Below are positions 8,187-16,666 of a DNA stretch of 64,000 nucleotides, piece after piece. Made by a program: the position numbers and the translations under genes. Under the pieces are notes generated by a model. It saw only the letters and a program-made list of their open reading frames with translations, did not search any database and was not told where the DNA came from. This DNA comes from UBA7985 sp002711265 (GTDB lineage Bacteria > Pseudomonadota > Alphaproteobacteria > UBA7985), in the NCBI GenBank assembly GCA_965660945.1, contig CBFIBS010000001.1:124001-188000 (forward strand). Direction: 5' to 3'. The stretch's first letter is position 1, and every line of letters starts with the position of its first letter.

Positions 8187-9932
8187 TCAGGCATCCGTTG
8201 CGAGCCAGTCGGGCAGTCCTGAGGGCGTCAAACCCTGAACGGCGGCATCGACACAGGCCTCCAGCCCGCCGAGCCGAACCTCGCGACCGGACAGGCCGTG
8301 GGCGTAGTGGGCGTATTTGCCGGAGTTGGTGAGGATGCTCTGCGCCTCGGGCGGGAACACGGGCTCGGTGATCGAGCACCAGCACAGATCGGCGACCAGC
8401 CGCACACCGGCGGCCTGCAGCACGGCGGCGGCGCCGTCGGTTTCAAGCTGCTCGAGCACGTCGCGGGCCAGAGTGATGATCATGGGAGCGGCGTCGCAGG
8501 ACCGCCCGTCGAGCAATCCCATGATCTGCTGGCACTCAGCGAAGGACGCGTGGGGGCTGCCGATGGCCACCAGATCGACGGCCCCGCTGGCGCAATTGAG
8601 CGTGCGCCACGCAGCCCGCAGGTCCGCAGCGCTCAGTGCGACCCGTTCCGCGCCTGCCAGCGGGGCGAGGTCGGCTTCGGGGGTATGCCCGGCAACGTGC
8701 AGCATGGGCGCGCCCGAGGTGGTGCCGAAAGCGGCACAGATCGCGCGCAAGTCATCCTCGGACAGCGCGGCAGCCTCGAAGCCCGTAATCAGCGGCACAC
8801 AGTCCGGCGCCGCCTTCCCGGCGAGCCAACCGACCAGCGGCCACAGACTGTCGTCGGCATCGGGCCAGCGGGGCACGTCGAAATGCAGCACCCGGACCGG
8901 ACGCCGGCCTGCCTCTTCATAGACGCCAGCGCGCGGCGCGCGGCCAGTCATGGCGATGAACAGGTCGAGGTAGTCCGGATGCTTGGTGGTCCGTGCCCCC
9001 AAGACCGAGTTGGCGTAGATCACCGCGTTGGATTCAGACCACCCGATGACCTCACCCTGCTCCGGGCGGTCCTCGCGATGGTAGGGCGCGCAGGTGAAGG
9101 TCGGCTGGGCGCCCATGCGGACGTAGGCTTCGGCGAGGCGGCTGGCGCGCTGGCCAAAGTCAACGGGCACTCCCTGATCCTGCCAAGCCTCCCGGTCGAT
9201 CGAGATGGCGTTGATGGTGGTCGGGACCCCGACCTGAGCGCCCATATCGGCCATAGTCTCGGCAAAGATCAGGTTGGCATCATGGGCGAGGATACAGCCG
9301 TCGATGTGGCCCCGACTGACGTCGAGCAGCGCACAGGCGCCCTGGGCGGCTGCCATCTGCGCGATCACCTCCATGGCGACCTGCACCGCGCGGCCCTGCC
9401 CACCCGCCAGGCGCAACTGGTCAGCCGCGCTCAGGTGGACCGCTTCGGCCCCAAGCCCCTCCACGGCGATGGCCCGTGCCTGCCGCCCATCGAGGTCGAA
9501 CGACAGTCCGGCAGCGTCGAGCTGTGCCCACTCTGCCCCGGCCAGCGCCGCAAAGTCCGACGGCGGCAGGAACAGCACCGGCACCGGGCGATCGAACAGC
9601 CGGTTGGCGACCAGCGCACCGAGGCTCAGGGTCTCCTCGGGCTCCCTGAACACCAGCGCTGCGGGGGCCTTCCCACCCAGCGCCAGTGCCAGCAGGACGC
9701 CGCTGCCGCTGCACGACCCGCGCGAGGTCGGCATCATTACGATCTGGCCAGAAACCACCCCACCGCGCTGGGGGTGGTGCGCGTCGATGATTGCGCCCGT
9801 GTCCGGGTCGACCCCACCCCAGAAGCTCAACCCCTCCTCACAGGCCAGCACGGGCGCGGCGATCACCCGCCCCGGATCACCGGTCGAGAGCAGGCGTCGC
9901 GCCTGCCGACTGTGCTGTTTGCTGGAGCTCAA
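8187..9932 (-). CDS. Aconitase X (AcnX), fused swivel and catalytic domains
   Basis: This 581-aa protein fuses the small AcnX swivel domain (about residues 18-150) to the large AcnX catalytic domain. The swivel carries EEGLSFWGGVDPDTG, RGSCSGSG and LGALVANRLF. The large domain carries TFTCAPYHREDRPEQGE and ESNAVIYANSVLGARTTKHP. AcnX proteins with both domains include cis-3-hydroxy-L-proline dehydratases and mevalonate-5-phosphate dehydratase, with an iron-sulfur or metal site. The start appears to be TTG at 9932; the nearest ATG (9948) is out of frame and hits a stop. It is followed, 136 bases on, by the enolase-type dehydratase on the same strand. Confidence 0.8.
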   Translation of the reverse strand: MSSSKQHSRQARRLLSTGDPGRVIAAPVLACEEGLSFWGGVDPDTGAIIDAHHPQRGGVVSGQIVMMPTSRGSCSGSGVLLALALGGKAPAALVFREPEETLSLGALVANRLFDRPVPVLFLPPSDFAALAGAEWAQLDAAGLSFDLDGRQARAIAVEGLGAEAVHLSAADQLRLAGGQGRAVQVAMEVIAQMAAAQGACALLDVSRGHIDGCILAHDANLIFAETMADMGAQVGVPTTINAISIDREAWQDQGVPVDFGQRASRLAEAYVRMGAQPTFTCAPYHREDRPEQGEVIGWSESNAVIYANSVLGARTTKHPDYLDLFIAMTGRAPRAGVYEEAGRRPVRVLHFDVPRWPDADDSLWPLVGWLAGKAAPDCVPLITGFEAAALSEDDLRAICAAFGTTSGAPMLHVAGHTPEADLAPLAGAERVALSAADLRAAWRTLNCASGAVDLVAIGSPHASFAECQQIMGLLDGRSCDAAPMIITLARDVLEQLETDGAAAVLQAAGVRLVADLCWCSITEPVFPPEAQSILTNSGKYAHYAHGLSGREVRLGGLEACVDAAVQGLTPSGLPDWLATDA

Positions 9933-10093
9933 GGGCCCGGCCTCGTCGCCATGAACGAATTAGGCGCGCAGCTTAGACGGAGCCTCGTAGGGTTGTACAT
10001 GCTCACGCACGCAGGCTCGGAAATCAGCCCGGAGGCCGTCTCTGCGTCCAAACATGCCTTGCCTGCTGCGCGGGTCTGTGCAGACTACCGGAA

Positions 10094-10888
10094 ATGGCCG
10101 CACAACGGATGCACCTCATGACAACCACACCAAAGCAAGCAGTCCTGTACCGCCGTGTCATTCCCAACAATACCTGCGTCCACGGGCGCAAGGCGCTGGC
10201 GTTGCTCCAACGCCGGGGTTACCGGGTCGAGGACCGCCACCTGACCTCGCGCGAGGCAATCGACGCCGCCAAGCTCGAATTCGACGTGGCGACCTTCCCG
10301 CAGGCCTTCATCGCGGGCGAGCGGGTCGGTGGTTACACGGATTTGCTGGCGCACTTCGGCCGACCGGTGCCCGACCCCAAGGCCAAGACTTACACGCCGG
10401 TGATCGCGCTGTTCAGTGTCGCAGCGCTGCTGGCGGTGGCGCTCAATTTTGCTGGACTGGGTGAAAACCCCGGCGCTGCGCTGATCCAGATGGCGGAGCA
10501 GTTCATCGCCGGTTCCATGGTGATGCTCGGCCTGCTGAAGCTGCGCGATCTGGAGGGCTTTGCCAGCCAGTTCCTGAACTATGACCTGCTGGCCCAGCGC
10601 CGGGTGCGCTATGCCTACCTCTACCCCTTTGCGGAAACTGGGGCCGGGATCCTGATGTTCGCCGGGATGCTGCCGTGGCTCGCAGCGCCTGTGGGCCTGT
10701 TTATCAGCACGATTGGGGGTATTTCAGTCATCAAAGCCGTGTATATCGATAAACGAGACCTCAAGTGCGCCTGCGTGGGCGGCAATTCCAACGTCCCGCT
10801 CGGGGCGGTGTCGCTGACAGAAAATCTCCTGATGTTCGCCATGGCAGTGTGGATGCTGATCAAGCTGAGCCCAATCGGGCCGGTCTGA
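10094..10888 (+). CDS. Glutaredoxin-like / MauE-like membrane fusion
   Basis: This is a protein of up to 264 aa with an N-terminal glutaredoxin-like fold (about residues 12-95: VLYRRVIPNNTCVHGRKAL, TFPQAFIAGERVGGYTDL). It continues into four predicted membrane helices (about 105-260) resembling the MauE/DoxX-type methylamine-utilisation family. The usual CPxC redox pair is reduced to one cysteine (NNTC), while two cysteines (CAC) sit in the C-terminal part. It could be a redox or assembly factor. ATG starts at 10094, 10109 and 10118 are all possible with no strong ribosome-binding site. It precedes the mgsABC-like genes by 72 bases on the same strand, which may be coincidence. Confidence 0.65.
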   Translation: MAAQRMHLMTTTPKQAVLYRRVIPNNTCVHGRKALALLQRRGYRVEDRHLTSREAIDAAKLEFDVATFPQAFIAGERVGGYTDLLAHFGRPVPDPKAKTYTPVIALFSVAALLAVALNFAGLGENPGAALIQMAEQFIAGSMVMLGLLKLRDLEGFASQFLNYDLLAQRRVRYAYLYPFAETGAGILMFAGMLPWLAAPVGLFISTIGGISVIKAVYIDKRDLKCACVGGNSNVPLGAVSLTENLLMFAMAVWMLIKLSPIGPV

Positions 10889-10960
10889 CCCGGTAGACCG
10901 CTCTGCGGACGGTCACGCAGCCACCCTGACCGGAACCAACGGAAAGAAAAGAACAGCCTT

Positions 10961-11857
10961 ATGTGTGGAATTGTCGGCCTGTTTCTTAAAGACGACAGCC
11001 TCTCGCCCCGGCTCGGCGGCATGCTCTCCGACATGCTGGTCACCATGACCGATCGCGGACCAGACAGCGCCGGGATCGCCGTCTACGGCGCGGAGACCAG
11101 CGGCGCCTTCAAAGTCACCGTGCAGGCTGAAGACCCGGAGACGGCCTTCGCACAGCTGGCTGAGCACCTCGGCACGGCGACCGGGCACCCCTGCAGCCTC
11201 GCTGCCAAGTCGACCCATGCGGTCATTTCGACCGCCCCGGACAACGCCGCTGCGCTGATCAGCCACCTGCGCGAAAGCCATTCAGACCTGCGGATCATGT
11301 CCACGGGTGAAGCCATGGAGATCTACAAAGAAGTGGGCCTGCCCCGCGACGTCTCCGCCCGCTTCGACATTGGCGCCATGGGTGGCACCCACGGCATCGG
11401 CCACACGCGTATGGCGACGGAATCTGCGGTGACGACCATGGGCGCTCACCCGTTTTCTACCGGCGCCGACCAGTGCCTGGTGCACAACGGTTCGCTGTCG
11501 AACCACAACAGCCTGCGGCGCAAGCTCCAGCGCGAGGGCGTGCGCATCGAAACCGAGAACGACACCGAAGTCGCAGCCGCCTATCTGACCTATCGCATGC
11601 AGCAGGGTCGCAACCTCGGGCAGGCGCTGGAAGACAGCCTCGATGACCTCGACGGGTTCTTCACCTTCGTCGTCGGCACCAAGAACGGCTTTGGCGTGCT
11701 GCGCGACCCGATCGCCTGCAAGCCTGCCGTCATGGCCGAGACCGACGCCTACGTCGCCTTCGGCTCGGAATACCGTGCGCTGGTGTCCCTGCCCGGTATC
11801 GATACCGCGCGGGTCTGGGAACCCGAACCCGCCAACGTCTATTTCTGGGAGCGCTGA
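10961..11857 (+). CDS. mgsA: Class II glutamine amidotransferase subunit, N-methylglutamate synthase A / GlxB type
   Basis: This 298-aa protein is an N-terminal nucleophile glutaminase domain. Met1 is followed at once by the catalytic Cys2 (MCGIVGLF), and RGPDSAGIAVYG, GHTRMATES and VHNGSLSNH are all present. The reaction is release of the glutamine amide for transfer to a partner subunit. With the next two genes it makes up glutamate-synthase pieces encoded separately, as in GlxBCD of rhizobia and MgsABC of methylamine-using bacteria. The start is fixed by the Cys2 requirement. The gene ends three bases before the next start. Whether the acceptor is methylamine-derived cannot be decided from this subunit. 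Confidence 0.8.
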   Translation: MCGIVGLFLKDDSLSPRLGGMLSDMLVTMTDRGPDSAGIAVYGAETSGAFKVTVQAEDPETAFAQLAEHLGTATGHPCSLAAKSTHAVISTAPDNAAALISHLRESHSDLRIMSTGEAMEIYKEVGLPRDVSARFDIGAMGGTHGIGHTRMATESAVTTMGAHPFSTGADQCLVHNGSLSNHNSLRRKLQREGVRIETENDTEVAAAYLTYRMQQGRNLGQALEDSLDDLDGFFTFVVGTKNGFGVLRDPIACKPAVMAETDAYVAFGSEYRALVSLPGIDTARVWEPEPANVYFWER

Positions 11858-11860
11858 GCC

Positions 11861-12559
11861 GTGCCGACGATTGACCTTGCCAAGGACGACTTGCGCGCCC
11901 TGAACCAGCAATTGCAGACCGCGGCCCGGGCTGCGGCAGAGGCCCAGTCCAACGAGACCCAGTGGCGGATCGACAACCCACGCGGCAGCCACGCCATCGC
12001 CGTCGGGCTCGACGGCCCCATCGCGGTCACCGTGGGCGGCTCCACCGGCTACTACTGCGCAGGCATGAACAAGGAGGCCAGCATCACAGTGGAAGGCTCA
12101 GCCGGGCCGGGCGTGGCTGAAAACATGATGTCCGGCACCGTGGTGATTGAGGGCGATGCCAGCCAGTACGCCGGGGCGACCGGTCGCGGCGGCCTGCTGG
12201 TGGTCAAGGGCAACGCCGCCTCACGCTGCGGGATTTCGATGAAGGGCATCGATATCGTCGTCCACGGCAACATAGGCCACATGTCGGCCTTCATGGCGCA
12301 GAGCGGTACGCTCGTGGTCTGTGGCGATGCGGGCGACGCGCTGGGAGACTCGCTCTACGAAGCCCGGCTGTTCGTGCGCGGATCGGTCAAAAGCCTCGGC
12401 GCGGACTGCGTGGAAAAAGAAATGCGGCCCGAGCACCACGAACTGCTCGCCGACCTGCTCGAACGCGCTGGCGCCGACGCCCGGCCCGAGGAATTCCGGC
12501 GCTACGGCTCAGCCCGGCAGCTCTACACCTTCAACATCGACAACGCCTCGTCGTACTGA
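11861..12559 (+). CDS. mgsB: GXGXG-domain subunit, N-methylglutamate synthase B / GlxC type
   Basis: This 232-aa protein corresponds to the C-terminal beta-helix (GXGXG) domain of the large glutamate synthase subunit. Repeats such as GSTGYYCAGMN, GSAGPGVAENMMSG and GDASQYAGATGRGG are visible. In the fused enzyme this domain is structural and lines the ammonia tunnel between glutaminase and FMN sites. The GTG at 11861 follows the previous stop by three bases and has GGGAG upstream. The gene lies centrally in a tight mgsA-mgsB-mgsC array, which supports assembly of one complex. Confidence 0.8.
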   Translation: MPTIDLAKDDLRALNQQLQTAARAAAEAQSNETQWRIDNPRGSHAIAVGLDGPIAVTVGGSTGYYCAGMNKEASITVEGSAGPGVAENMMSGTVVIEGDASQYAGATGRGGLLVVKGNAASRCGISMKGIDIVVHGNIGHMSAFMAQSGTLVVCGDAGDALGDSLYEARLFVRGSVKSLGADCVEKEMRPEHHELLADLLERAGADARPEEFRRYGSARQLYTFNIDNASSY

Positions 12560-12574
12560 GCGGAGATCCAGACC

Positions 12575-13906
12575 ATGACCGACAATCCGCACCGCACGAC
12601 GCCCGTTAAGTCCTGGACCTTCGACGACCGCACCAACTCGGAAATCCGGCGCGCGGCTGCGACCGGTATCTACGACATTCGTGGCGGCGGGGCCAAGCGC
12701 CGGGTTCCGCATTTCGACGACCTGCTGTTTCTGGGCGCGTCGGTGTCGCGTTACCCGCTGGAGGGCTACCGCGAGACCTGCGCCACCGACGTCAGCCTCG
12801 GTACGCGCCACGCGGCCAATCCCATCAACCTCGACATTCCGATCACCATCGCCGGGATGAGCTTCGGCGCGCTCTCTGGCACAGCCAAGGAGGCGCTGGG
12901 CCGCGGAGCAACAGCGGCCGGGACCTCGACCACCACCGGTGATGGCGGCATGACCGAGGAAGAACGCGGGCATTCGGACAAGCTGGTCTACCAGTACCTG
13001 CCCTCGCGCTATGGCATGAACCCGGATGATCTGCGCCGCGCGGACGCCATCGAGATCGTCGTCGGTCAGGGCGCCAAGCCCGGCGGTGGCGGCATGCTGC
13101 TGGGGCAGAAAATTTCCGACCGCGTTGCGGAAATGCGCAACCTGCCGCAGGGCATCGATCAGCGCTCGGCCTGCCGTCACCCGGACTGGACCGGTCCCGA
13201 TGACCTCGAGATCAAGATCCTTGAACTGCGGGAGATTACCGGCTGGAAGGTGCCGATCTACGTCAAGGTCGGCGGCGCCCGCCCCTACTTCGACACCACG
13301 CTAGCGGTGAAAGCTGGCGCCGACGTGGTTGTGCTCGACGGCATGCAAGGCGGCACAGCGGCCACACAGGATGTGTTCATCGAGCACGTCGGACAGCCCA
13401 CGCTCGCCTGTATCCGCCCTGCCGTGAAGGCGCTTCAGGATCTGGGCCTGCACCGTGACGGGGTGCAGCTGGTGATCTCCGGAGGCATCCGCAGCGGTGC
13501 AGACGTCGCCAAGGCTATCGCGCTGGGCGCGGACGCGGTGTCCATCGGGACAGCCGCGTTGATCGCACTGGGCGACAACGACCCAAAGTGGGAAGCGGAC
13601 TACCAGAAGCTCGGCACCACCGCTGGGGCCTACGACGACTGGCACGAGGGTCAGGACCCGGCCGGGATCAACACCCAGGACCCCGAACTGCAGAAGCGGC
13701 TCGATCCGGTGCTGGGGGGACGACGGCTCTCCAACTACCTCAAGGTCATGACGCTGGAGGCCCAGACCATCGCGCGCGCCTGCGGCAAGAGCCACCTGCA
13801 CAACCTCGAACCCGAGGACCTCTGTGCCCTGACCATGGAGGCAGCCGCCATGGCGCAGGTGCCGCTGGCGGGGACCGACTGGTACCCGGGAAAGGCTGGC
13901 TTTTGA
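12575..13906 (+). CDS. mgsC: FMN-binding glutamate synthase-like subunit, N-methylglutamate synthase C / GlxD type
   Basis: This 443-aa protein is the FMN-binding (beta/alpha)8 domain of glutamate synthases. It contains ITIAGMSFGALSG, GDGGMTEEER, VGQGAKPGGGGMLLG, KVGGARP, VVLDGMQGGTAATQ and ISGGIRSGADVAKAIALGADAV. A C-terminal stretch with CGKSHLHNLEPEDL follows. It should reduce an imine of 2-oxoglutarate with ammonia or methylamine. ATG at 12575 has GGAGA upstream, and 15 bases separate it from mgsB. The cluster has no mgdABCD-like N-methylglutamate dehydrogenase in the window, so a GlxD-type role is equally open. Confidence 0.82.
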   Translation: MTDNPHRTTPVKSWTFDDRTNSEIRRAAATGIYDIRGGGAKRRVPHFDDLLFLGASVSRYPLEGYRETCATDVSLGTRHAANPINLDIPITIAGMSFGALSGTAKEALGRGATAAGTSTTTGDGGMTEEERGHSDKLVYQYLPSRYGMNPDDLRRADAIEIVVGQGAKPGGGGMLLGQKISDRVAEMRNLPQGIDQRSACRHPDWTGPDDLEIKILELREITGWKVPIYVKVGGARPYFDTTLAVKAGADVVVLDGMQGGTAATQDVFIEHVGQPTLACIRPAVKALQDLGLHRDGVQLVISGGIRSGADVAKAIALGADAVSIGTAALIALGDNDPKWEADYQKLGTTAGAYDDWHEGQDPAGINTQDPELQKRLDPVLGGRRLSNYLKVMTLEAQTIARACGKSHLHNLEPEDLCALTMEAAAMAQVPLAGTDWYPGKAGF

Positions 13907-13989
13907 GCGCCGCTGGGCTAGGCTCGCCCAAAGACAGACGCGATGCAGACTTATAGAACACGACAACCATCAGACTTCCGGAGAGTGAC

Positions 13990-15297
13990 ATGACCACCGA
14001 CCTCGCGGCCTTCGCCAAAGAAAAAGGCGTTAAGTACTTCATGGTCTCTTTCACCGATCTGTTCGGTGCGCAGCGGGCCAAACTGGTGCCCACGCAGGCC
14101 ATCGCGGACATGCAGGAAGAAGGCGCAGGCTTCGCCGGGTTCGCCAGCTGGCTGGATATGACCCCGGCGCACGCCGACATGCTCGCCGTGCCGGACCCGT
14201 CCTCGGTGATCCAGCTGCCGTGGAAGCGCGAAGTCGCCTGGGTCGCCGCTAATCTGGTGATGGAAGACGAACTGGTGGAGCAGGCCCCGCGCAACGTACT
14301 CAACCACCTGCTTGCCCGCGCCGAGGCCGATGGCCTGCGCGTCAAAACCGGGGTGGAGGCCGAATTCTTCCTGCTTACGCCTGAGGGAACCGAGATTTCC
14401 GACCCCTACGACCGCGCCGAAAAGCCCTGCTACGACCAGCAGGCGGTGATGCGCCGCTACGATGTCATCGCCGAGATCTGCGACTATATGCTGGAGCTGG
14501 GCTGGGGGCCGTACCAGAACGACCACGAAGACGCCAACGGCCAGTTTGAGATGAACTGGGAGTTCGACGACGCGCTGCGCACGGCCGACAAGCACTCGTT
14601 CTTCAAATTCATGGTCAAGTCCGTTGCCGAAAAGCACGGCTACCGGGCGACCTTTATGCCCAAGCCGGTCGAGGGCCTGACCGGCAACGGCTGCCACGTG
14701 CACGTCTCGGTCTGGGATCAGGCCGGGACCACCAACGCCTTCGCAGATGATGGCATGGAGCTGGGGCTCAGTGCGCGCGGGCGGCACTTCCTGGGCGGGA
14801 TCATGAAGCACGCCAGTGCGATGGCGGCGATCACCAACCCGACGGTCAACTCCTACAAGCGGATCAACGCGCCGCGGACACTCTCGGGTGCGAGCTGGGC
14901 GCCGAATACCATCACCTGGACCGGCAACAACCGCACCCACATGGTCCGGGTTCCCGGCCCGGGACGGTTCGAGCTGCGCCTGCCCGATGGCGCTGCCAAC
15001 CCCTACCTGCTGCAGGCGGTGATCATCGCCGCGGGCCTCTCGGGTCTGGCCAGCGAAGCCGACCCCGGCCCCCGCTACGACATCGACATGTACGCCGAGG
15101 GCCACACCGTAAAGGACGCGCCGCGCCTACCCCTGAACCTGCTCGACGCCCTGCGCGGTCTGGAGGCCGACACGGCCCTGACCCAAGCCATGGGCTCCGA
15201 GTTTTCCGAGGCTTTTCTCAAGCTCAAGCGGCAGGAGTGGAATTCCTACGTCAGCCACTTCTCGCAGTGGGAGCGGGACAACACGCTGGACGTCTGA
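13990..15297 (+). CDS. glnT: Type III-like glutamine synthetase (GlnT / gamma-glutamylmethylamide synthetase)
   Basis: This 435-aa ATP-dependent ligase of the glutamine synthetase superfamily matches the length and many blocks of rhizobial GlnT as I remember it. Active-site elements are KTGVEAEFFL, NDHEDANGQFEMNWEF (metal glutamates), GNGCHVHVSVWD, the NRTHMVRVPGPGRFELRLPDGAANPYL block and the KRINAPRT loop. Relatives make glutamine or gamma-glutamylmethylamide (GmaS). Placement directly after mgsABC suggests that its amide product feeds that amidotransferase complex. CCGGAGAG precedes the ATG. A strong hairpin follows the stop. Sequence alone does not separate ammonia from methylamine as substrate. 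Confidence 0.83.
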   Translation: MTTDLAAFAKEKGVKYFMVSFTDLFGAQRAKLVPTQAIADMQEEGAGFAGFASWLDMTPAHADMLAVPDPSSVIQLPWKREVAWVAANLVMEDELVEQAPRNVLNHLLARAEADGLRVKTGVEAEFFLLTPEGTEISDPYDRAEKPCYDQQAVMRRYDVIAEICDYMLELGWGPYQNDHEDANGQFEMNWEFDDALRTADKHSFFKFMVKSVAEKHGYRATFMPKPVEGLTGNGCHVHVSVWDQAGTTNAFADDGMELGLSARGRHFLGGIMKHASAMAAITNPTVNSYKRINAPRTLSGASWAPNTITWTGNNRTHMVRVPGPGRFELRLPDGAANPYLLQAVIIAAGLSGLASEADPGPRYDIDMYAEGHTVKDAPRLPLNLLDALRGLEADTALTQAMGSEFSEAFLKLKRQEWNSYVSHFSQWERDNTLDV

Positions 15298-15303
15298 CCG
15301 GAG

Positions 15304-15326
15304 CCTGAGCCCTTGCGGGGCTCAGG
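15304..15326. terminator. Bidirectional hairpin between glnT and kynU
   Basis: CCTGAGCCC and GGGCTCAGG form a perfect nine-base-pair stem around a five-base loop, just after the glnT stop (15297) and overlapping the last codon of the convergent kynureninase gene. There is no long U-run on either side, so termination may be weak or factor-assisted. Confidence 0.6.
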
Positions 15327-16524
15327 TTACCCGGGACCGGGTCTGAAACTCAGGCCGGTCCCACAGACGGTCGTGGATCACACGCTCGAGCACGTCGACA
15401 GCGGCGATCACGTCGGCCTCGTCGAGGTACAGCGGGGTGAAGCCAAAGCGCATGATATCGGGCGCGCGGAAGTCGCCGATCACGCCGCCAGCGATCAGCG
15501 CCTGAATGGCGGCATAGCCGTGCTCGAAGTGGAAAGACACCTGCGAGCCGCGTCGCTGCGGGTCGCGGGGTGACGCCAGTTCAAGCCCCGGGCAACGGCG
15601 TTCGACCTCGGCAATAAAGGTCTCGCTCAGAGCCAGCGAGGCGTCGCGCAGCGCCTGCATCGACACCCCCTCCCAGACATCCAGTGCGGCTTCCAGCATA
15701 CGCATCTGCACAATCGGCGGGGTGCCGATCCGAAAACGCTCCGCCGCCGGGCCGGGCTCGTACACCGGGTCCATGGCAAAGGGATTGGCGTGGCCCATCC
15801 AGCCCGCCAAGGCCGGTTGAACATCGTCCGGCAGGTCGGGGCGAATATAGATGAACGCCGGCGCCCCGGGGCCAGCGTTGAGGTACTTGTAAGTACAGCC
15901 CACGGCGAATTCGGCCGTGTTGGCCGCCATGTCGACCGGGACAGCGCCCAGCGAGTGCGCCAGATCCCAGATCATCACGGCGCCGACATCGTGCACGGCC
16001 CGGGTAATCCGCGCGGCATCGAGCCGCCGCCCGGTGCGGTAGTCGACCTCCGTCAGCAGCACCGCCGCAACCTCGTCCGTCAAGGCGGCTTCAATATCAT
16101 CGGCTGGCACGGTCTCCAGCCGATAGCCCTGCCCCAGCGTCTCGATCAACCCCTGCGCCATGTAGAGATCAGAGGGGAAGTTGTTGCTGTCCGAGAGGAT
16201 CACGCGCCGGTCGGGGCGCATCTTCAGCGCGGCGGTCAGAGCCTGATAGACCTTGATCGACAAGGTATCGCCGACTGACACCGACCCGGCGGGCGCGTTC
16301 AGGAACATGGCCCCCAGCCGATCACCCAACTGTGTCGGCAGGTCCATCCAGCCCTCGGCGTTCCACGCCCGGATCAGCGACTGTCCCCACTCGCGATCAA
16401 TGGTCTCCGCAACCCGCGCGCCGACAGCCTTGGGCAGCATACCCAGCGAGTTACCATCGAGGTAGATCAGGCCCTCGGGCATGTCGAACAGGTGCTTTCG
16501 GGGAAGCTCGGCGCCTTGGTTCAT
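15322..16524 (-). CDS. kynU: Kynureninase
   Basis: This 400-aa PLP enzyme of the kynureninase family cleaves L-kynurenine to anthranilate and alanine. The start block IYLDGNSLGMLPKA is diagnostic, ILSDSNNFPSDLYMAQG and IWDLAHSLGAVPVD are conserved, and the PLP lysine lies in GCTYKYLNAGPGAPAF. The ATG at 16524 gives the normal family length; the frame stays open another 180 bases upstream but across the divergent promoter. No tryptophan 2,3-dioxygenase or kynurenine formamidase is visible beside it. It diverges from a PLP-dependent decarboxylase at 16667, leaving a 142-base shared promoter region. Confidence 0.88.
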   Translation of the reverse strand: MNQGAELPRKHLFDMPEGLIYLDGNSLGMLPKAVGARVAETIDREWGQSLIRAWNAEGWMDLPTQLGDRLGAMFLNAPAGSVSVGDTLSIKVYQALTAALKMRPDRRVILSDSNNFPSDLYMAQGLIETLGQGYRLETVPADDIEAALTDEVAAVLLTEVDYRTGRRLDAARITRAVHDVGAVMIWDLAHSLGAVPVDMAANTAEFAVGCTYKYLNAGPGAPAFIYIRPDLPDDVQPALAGWMGHANPFAMDPVYEPGPAAERFRIGTPPIVQMRMLEAALDVWEGVSMQALRDASLALSETFIAEVERRCPGLELASPRDPQRRGSQVSFHFEHGYAAIQALIAGGVIGDFRAPDIMRFGFTPLYLDEADVIAAVDVLERVIHDRLWDRPEFQTRSRVT

Positions 16525-16666
16525 TCTCTGCCGCTCTTGTCTGGGTCCGTGGGTTTCGGGTACTGGCATATGGGTTGGCCGCAGCCCGCGCAAGCCGTTT
16601 CCGGGGCCTGTGACATCAACCACGTCCCCCGGACCGACCCGAGGGCGAACCACAACGGATCTGACC

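Noticed and set aside
8298..10121. 607-codon plus-strand frame opposite the aconitase-X gene
   Set aside because: It lies antisense to a protein with clear family motifs and reads as a GC-rich shadow, with repeated Arg/Gly/His patterns and no domain.
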